Part shown: positions 30,895 to 32,234 of the stretch, one piece after another
Layout of the letters: every line of letters begins with the position of its first letter
Numbering within the stretch: position 1 is the stretch's first letter
From: a bacterium
GTDB lineage: Bacteria; Fibrobacterota; Fibrobacteria; UBA11236
DNA length: 32,234 nucleotides
Direction of reading: 5' to 3'
Assembly (NCBI GenBank): GCA_900299345.1
Contig: OMJM01000083.1
Coordinates: forward strand, 1 to 32,234
Position numbers and translations under genes: made by a program
Notes under the pieces: generated by a model
What the model was told of the DNA's origin: nothing
The model's database searches: none
What the model saw: the letters and a program-made list of their open reading frames with translations, nothing else

Positions 30895-32234
30895 TCAACC
30901 TTTTTCCTTGCCGGGCTTCAGAGTGCGAACGAAAAGTCGGCTGTCCTTGAGATAACGAATAGCCGCATCCACCTGAGGATCGTGGCGGACTTCGAAATCG
31001 GTTCTTGCGTCATCGCCCAGTGTCGCGCCCAGCAACTCTGCCTTGAGCTGGCGCTTGATGAATTCGCGATTGGCGTCGAACTCCTTGGAGACTTCAGCAC
31101 GCAGCAAGGTTTTCAGAGCGGTGGCAGCCTTGTCGAATTCCATCGAGGCGGTATCGGCAGTGGAATCACGATCGCGGCGTTCCTTTTTCCATGCGTCCCG
31201 GGAATCTTCCAGGGCCAGCAGGGCCGTGCTTTGAAAATGGCTGAAGGCAGAATCGGAAAAAACGAACTCACGGAATTCTTCCAACAGTTCCGGAGTCACC
31301 TGAAAGTCGGAAGTGATCCTGGTCTTCGCCGAAATTTCTCCACGCTTGCGAATCACGAAACCAAAGAACATGGTTTTGCGGAACAACTCCTGGGCGAAAC
31401 GGGTGTAATGCGGATCCGGAATCACCACATCCGGCGCGATGCCGCCGGCAGCGGACACCTTTCGCCCGGCCTTGGTGACAAACTTGGTTGTGTCCGGATG
31501 AAACGAAGAGTCCTTCGCCTCGCGCTCCCGCTTGAAGCGCACGGCATTCTCCGGCTTGTTGATGCAACGGCCCGAAGGCGTGTAGTAATAGGCCGTGGTC
31601 AGCTTGAGCGTGTTGCCGTCGCCGTCCAGCGGAAGCAAGGTTTGCACCGATCCCTTGCCGAACGTTTCCTCGCCGATCACCACTCCGCGATCCCAATCCT
31701 GAATCGCGCCGGCCACAATCTCGGAGGCAGACGCGGAATTCTCATTCACGAGTACCACGAGACGACCGTCCCATGCCGGATCGCGCTGGCTGCGGTATTC
31801 CTGCACTTGTGATTTTTCGCGTCCGCGCGTGAACACAATCAGCGCATCCTTTTTCAGGAACAATTCCGACACGGCCACGGCTTGATTCAGCAGACCGCCG
31901 GGATTCACGCGGAGATCAAGGATGATTCCCTGCGGATTTTTTTTCTTCAAATCGGCCAGTTTCTTTTCCAGATCCTCGCCTGTGCGCTTGGCGAACTGGG
32001 TCACCTTGACATAGCCGATGGAGTCCCCGATCATACCGGCAAAGGGGACGCTTTCAACACGGATGATTTCGCGGGTAATGACGAACTCCATAGGCTTGGG
32101 CACGCCTTCGCGCAGGATCTGCAACTTCACCGCTGTGCCCGGTTTGCCGCGCAGCCGGTCCACCGCATCGTCGATGGTGAGATCGCGGGTGCTCAATGTG
32201 TCGATACGGAGAATCTTGTCACCCGCCTGCAGTC
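30895..32234 (-). CDS. C-terminal processing peptidase (S41, CtpA/Prc family), N-terminus beyond the right edge
   Basis: S41 peptidases are periplasmic, PDZ-gated proteases that trim C-termini and control cell-wall hydrolases. The window holds about 445 residues. It begins inside the PDZ domain (LQAGDKILRIDTLSTRDLTI), which continues through KPGTAVKLQILREG. The catalytic domain has GYVKVTQFA, ILDLRVNPGGLLNQAV, the catalytic Ser in NENSASASEIVAGAIQD and the catalytic Lys in EETFGKGSVQTLLPL. A long C-terminal extension (about 190 residues) is rich in charged helices. An apparent start at 32196 is only an internal TTG; coding continues to the edge. It lies upstream of the beta-propeller gene with about 130 bases between. 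Confidence 0.93.
   Translation of the reverse strand, partial: LQAGDKILRIDTLSTRDLTIDDAVDRLRGKPGTAVKLQILREGVPKPMEFVITREIIRVESVPFAGMIGDSIGYVKVTQFAKRTGEDLEKKLADLKKKNPQGIILDLRVNPGGLLNQAVAVSELFLKKDALIVFTRGREKSQVQEYRSQRDPAWDGRLVVLVNENSASASEIVAGAIQDWDRGVVIGEETFGKGSVQTLLPLDGDGNTLKLTTAYYYTPSGRCINKPENAVRFKREREAKDSSFHPDTTKFVTKAGRKVSAAGGIAPDVVIPDPHYTRFAQELFRKTMFFGFVIRKRGEISAKTRITSDFQVTPELLEEFREFVFSDSAFSHFQSTALLALEDSRDAWKKERRDRDSTADTASMEFDKAATALKTLLRAEVSKEFDANREFIKRQLKAELLGATLGDDARTDFEVRHDPQVDAAIRYLKDSRLFVRTLKPGKEKG

Overview
The window is ordinary, densely packed chromosome of a Gram-negative bacterium with moderately high GC. It holds 32 protein genes, almost no spare DNA, and no rRNA, tRNA, CRISPR array, insertion sequence or phage gene. 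Diderm features include periplasmic and secreted proteins with Sec signal peptides, Lgt, CsgG/PEGA-type and DUF5683-like envelope proteins, and secreted enzymes ending in a beta-rich domain like type IX sorting domains. Together these suggest a member of the Fibrobacterota/Bacteroidota (FCB) side of the tree, most likely a Fibrobacterota-like lineage. That placement is inferred from gene style, not from a marker-gene tree. HemF needs oxygen, so the organism probably meets oxygen.

Layout, left to right. The rimP-nusA-infB operon (minus; infB runs off the left edge) starts from a strong promoter and has a structured leader ending in an intrinsic terminator. Next are a 71-residue membrane protein (plus), mazG (minus), dprA-ftsB and a DUF486 membrane protein (plus), and lgt (minus). 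Then come hemF, a Nudix hydrolase and an aminotransferase (plus, joined by TTGA overlaps), followed by a secreted subtilase and a glutaminyl cyclase (minus). The trpE-G-D-C operon with a trailing low-molecular-weight phosphatase follows (plus). From about 16.4 kb to the right edge everything is on the minus strand. In transcription order this is: a truncated C-terminal processing protease, a secreted beta-propeller protein, murA, an orphan ParA ATPase and a CsgG-like/PEGA protein; then rpsF-rpsR-rplI, dapB and two DUF5683-like membrane proteins; and finally leuA-rapA behind a leucine leader-peptide attenuator.

The most interesting points are regulatory or chemical. (1) leuA is preceded by a complete leucine attenuator: promoter, an 18-codon leader peptide with five Leu, a pause-type hairpin, an antiterminator arm and a terminator. 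The leader-peptide ATG sits at the predicted transcription start, so it may be leaderless. (2) rimP-nusA-infB has an attenuator-like leader, and rpsF has a three-hairpin leader. (3) Several genes that open a transcription unit have a TANNNT box 6-8 bases before their start codon and no Shine-Dalgarno, which points to leaderless mRNAs. (4) A periplasmic glutaminyl cyclase is encoded in a window where three or four of six signal peptides appear to leave Gln at position +1, as in the Bacteroidetes Q rule. No wholly new defence or mobile system was seen.
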